Source: Planctomycetota bacterium (GTDB taxonomy: Bacteria > Planctomycetota > Phycisphaerae > UBA1845 > CAIVHJ01). From it: 7,738 nucleotides of DNA. How positions within the stretch are numbered: the first letter of the stretch is position 1; each line of letters opens with the position of its first letter. Below, one piece after another: positions 6,173 to 7,738 of the stretch. Below the pieces are notes generated by a model, which did not search any database, was not told where the DNA came from, and was given only the letters and a program-made list of their open reading frames with translations. The DNA lies in assembly GCA_022565195.1 (NCBI GenBank), contig JADFJZ010000054.1:1-7738 (forward strand). Direction: 5' to 3'. Both the position numbers and the translations under genes were made by a program.

Positions 6173-7078
6173 ATGGCGATGCGAATCGGATTTAGCACCA
6201 TTTGCTGTCCCACCTGGGATTTGAAGACGGTTTTCGAACATGCGGTACGCCTGGGCTTCGACGGCCTGGAGTTTCGAGGCTTGCAGGGTGAACTCCATTT
6301 GCCGAACCACGTCGAGTTGGCGCGGAACGGTGATGTGTTGTTCGAAGTCTGCCAGAAAACGAATGTGGAGTTGGTCTGCCTCGGCACGTCAGCCTCATTC
6401 GGATCTCGGGACAAGCAGGTTCTGGGGGACAATAAGGCGGTGGTTCGTGAGCACGTTGAGCTTGCGCAGAGCCTGCACTGTCCATATGTCCGCGTGTTCA
6501 CGGGCGACATTCCCGGCGGCTCGAATCGGCTCGGGACGCTGGGTCGCATTGTCGAAGCGCTCGAAGACCTGACCCACTTCGCCGTGCGTCGCAAGGTAAC
6601 GCTCCTGATCGAGAATAGCGGCGAGCTGTCGAGCAGCAAGGATCTGTGGTTCGTGCTCGACGCGGTACAACACCCGGGGCTCGCGGCGTGCTGGAATCCA
6701 GTGAACGGCCTGAGTATCGGCGATCGAGCGTCGATCGCGATTCCGCGCCTGGGTTCGCGGCTGGGGCTGGTGCATATCACGGATGCGGCGTTTGCAGGTT
6801 CGTCGATGGAGGGCTATCAGCCGCTCGGCGAGGGCGATGTAGACATTCCAACTTTGGTCGAATTGCTGACGGGGATCACGTACGACGGCTACCTGATGGT
6901 GGAATGGCCCAAGCTGTGGGACAACTCGCTGGCCGACGCCGAGACCGTACTGCCGAAGTCGGTCGAGTACCTGCGCGGCCTGCTGAACGTCGAGCGCAAA
7001 CCGCTCTCTGCCTACAAGGGTGACAAGTCGCCGGCGACGTTCGCCGATCGGCGTCCTTCGGTTTCCTCCCAAACATAG
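6173..7078 (+). CDS. Sugar phosphate isomerase/epimerase-like TIM-barrel protein (xylose isomerase-like, AP_endonuc_2 family)
   Basis: A 301-residue protein of the xylose-isomerase-like TIM-barrel family, about the usual length, presumably acting on a sugar or polyol in the cytosol. The barrel strands are recognisable: MRIGFSTICC (3-12), FDGLEFRG (29-36), VELVCLG (65-71), YVRVFTGD (105-112), KVTLLIENSG (141-150), GLAACWNPVN (169-178), LGLVHITDA (197-205) and GYLMVEWP (239-246). Expected metal ligands would be Glu147, the residue at 175, His201 and Glu244. Position 175 is Asn where most members have Asp, so metal binding may be altered. The G-GDVDIPTLVELL segment (219-232) is typical of the family. 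ATG 6173 is chosen because GAGGA (6160-6164) lies 8 bases upstream; ATG 6164 overlaps that site, and ATG 6179 is also possible. The substrate cannot be named. It is divergent from the phosphatase and 27 bases before a membrane-protein gene, with which it may form an operon. Confidence 0.85.
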   Translation: MAMRIGFSTICCPTWDLKTVFEHAVRLGFDGLEFRGLQGELHLPNHVELARNGDVLFEVCQKTNVELVCLGTSASFGSRDKQVLGDNKAVVREHVELAQSLHCPYVRVFTGDIPGGSNRLGTLGRIVEALEDLTHFAVRRKVTLLIENSGELSSSKDLWFVLDAVQHPGLAACWNPVNGLSIGDRASIAIPRLGSRLGLVHITDAAFAGSSMEGYQPLGEGDVDIPTLVELLTGITYDGYLMVEWPKLWDNSLADAETVLPKSVEYLRGLLNVERKPLSAYKGDKSPATFADRRPSVSSQT

Positions 7079-7105
7079 GACTATCCAGGCCGAGCACACG
7101 GACTC

Positions 7106-7738
7106 ATGGGGATTGTCATCACGGAGCCCGTTGTTGGAGCCGCGCTTGCCGGACTGGCGGTTGTCAGTCTGGTCCTGCGGTTCCTCCCTTCTCATGTGCG
7201 CGTTGCCGTATTCGGGACCCTTCTCACGGCCGGCGTCGCGCAGATGGCCTGGTCGCTGCTGCTCGGCGAGGGTGATGCGGTCGCGGTCAGCGGGCACGTG
7301 GCTGCCGCTCTGGGGCTGTTGTGGTCGATGGCTGCCTGGCTGCTGCGTCGGCGGCATGGCGAGCGGGGTCGACTGGCCGCGACTCATCCGGGCGTGCTCG
7401 TGGCACAGTTCCTTTCGCTCGCGGCGTGCCTGTATGCCGTTCTGATCAACGTCTACTTCATGATCGCTCAATTGAGCTTGGCCCTGGTTCATACCTGGAG
7501 CTACACGGTTCTGAGTCCCACGCGCTGGATTCTCTCGGACAGCCTGGTGCCGCTGGACTTCATCATGGTGGCCGCGGCCTGCGTGGTCATCACCCACGCC
7601 TCGGGGAGCGCGTATCTCCTTGTTCCGCTGTTTTGGGCACTGTTTCTGGCGGTCGTCCGCCAATGTCTCTTGATTCCGCCCGTGGCGCCGGCCTTCCCCG
7701 CGGAGTCGCCCAATCCGGCGGGATCGCCGAGTTTGTGG
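7106..7738 (+). CDS. Unrecognised multi-pass membrane protein, 5' part (3' end outside window)
   Basis: The frame is open from ATG 7106 to the right edge, 211 codons with no stop. Hydrophobic segments near residues 8-26, 33-53, 62-81, 98-122, 150-163 and 168-186 suggest about six membrane-spanning helices. They are separated by short loops, including a basic one (RRRHGERGR, 81-89) that would face the cytoplasm. The segment after 190 is Pro/Ser-rich and likely soluble. Third codon positions are strongly G/C, as expected for a coding frame here. No conserved motif places it in a transporter or enzyme family. The start is 27 bases after the TIM-barrel stop, and the preceding bases show no clear ribosome site. 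The next in-frame stop upstream is that TAG, so a start at 7106 is the first possible ATG. The two genes are probably co-transcribed. Confidence 0.75.
   Translation, partial: MGIVITEPVVGAALAGLAVVSLVLRFLPSHVRVAVFGTLLTAGVAQMAWSLLLGEGDAVAVSGHVAAALGLLWSMAAWLLRRRHGERGRLAATHPGVLVAQFLSLAACLYAVLINVYFMIAQLSLALVHTWSYTVLSPTRWILSDSLVPLDFIMVAAACVVITHASGSAYLLVPLFWALFLAVVRQCLLIPPVAPAFPAESPNPAGSPSLW

Noticed and set aside
5917..6780. In-frame upstream extension of the phosphatase frame to about 874 residues
   Set aside because: The added 288 residues are Arg/Ser/Pro/Thr-rich with no domain, overlap the well-supported TIM-barrel gene on the other strand, and lie upstream of a good start at 5916.
6395..7663. 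Long minus-strand open frame of 422 codons
   Set aside because: It lies antisense to the TIM-barrel and membrane-protein genes and is rich in Arg, Gln, His and Pro, as expected from the antisense of G+C-rich coding DNA. It has no recognisable motif.

Overview
The window (about 60% G+C by eye) reads as a bacterial chromosome segment. Its mix of type II secretion/pilin-like genes, a GbsR-type regulator of a form common in Planctomycetota, a sensor phosphatase and a sugar-isomerase-like TIM barrel suggests Planctomycetota or a relative. That placement is an inference from protein style, not a proof. There are no phage, transposase, CRISPR, tRNA or rRNA signatures, and every gene looks intact except the two cut by the window edges.

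Layout, left to right. (1) The 3' part of a GspK-like type II secretion/pilus-assembly protein runs in from the left edge and ends at 1100. (2) A 125-base gap holds five copies of a heptamer repeat, a likely intrinsic terminator and a TGn-TATAAT extended -10 box only 8 bases before the next ATG. (3) A tight three-gene run follows: a GspG-like pseudopilin (1226-1840), purE (1833-2345, 8-base overlap) and mtnA (2342-3409, 4-base GTGA overlap). (4) A 124-base gap carries a weak stem-loop and a candidate promoter/operator for a GbsR/MarR-family regulator (3534-4070). (5) Convergent to it, on the minus strand, lies a 586-residue PocR-like/GAF/SpoIIE-type phosphatase (4156-5916). (6) Across a 256-base divergent spacer starts a xylose-isomerase-like TIM-barrel protein (6173-7078). 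After 27 bases comes an unrecognised multi-membrane-pass protein (7106 onward) that leaves the window still open.

How the genes fit together: purE (purine biosynthesis) and mtnA (methionine salvage, whose preceding step frees adenine from methylthioadenosine) make a loose purine/methylthio link, translationally coupled behind an unrelated secretion pseudopilin. The GspK-like and GspG-like genes may be remnants or members of one type II secretion cluster, with purE and mtnA attached downstream. The GbsR-like regulator and the phosphatase are convergent neighbours with no proven link; both have upstream sequences containing GAAACT, which is a weak hint only. I see no clear previously undescribed system. 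The most unusual points are the pseudopilin-purE-mtnA arrangement with its probable leaderless start, the altered active-site loop of PurE, the cysteine-poor PocR-like sensor on a SpoIIE phosphatase, and a metal-ligand substitution in the TIM-barrel protein.
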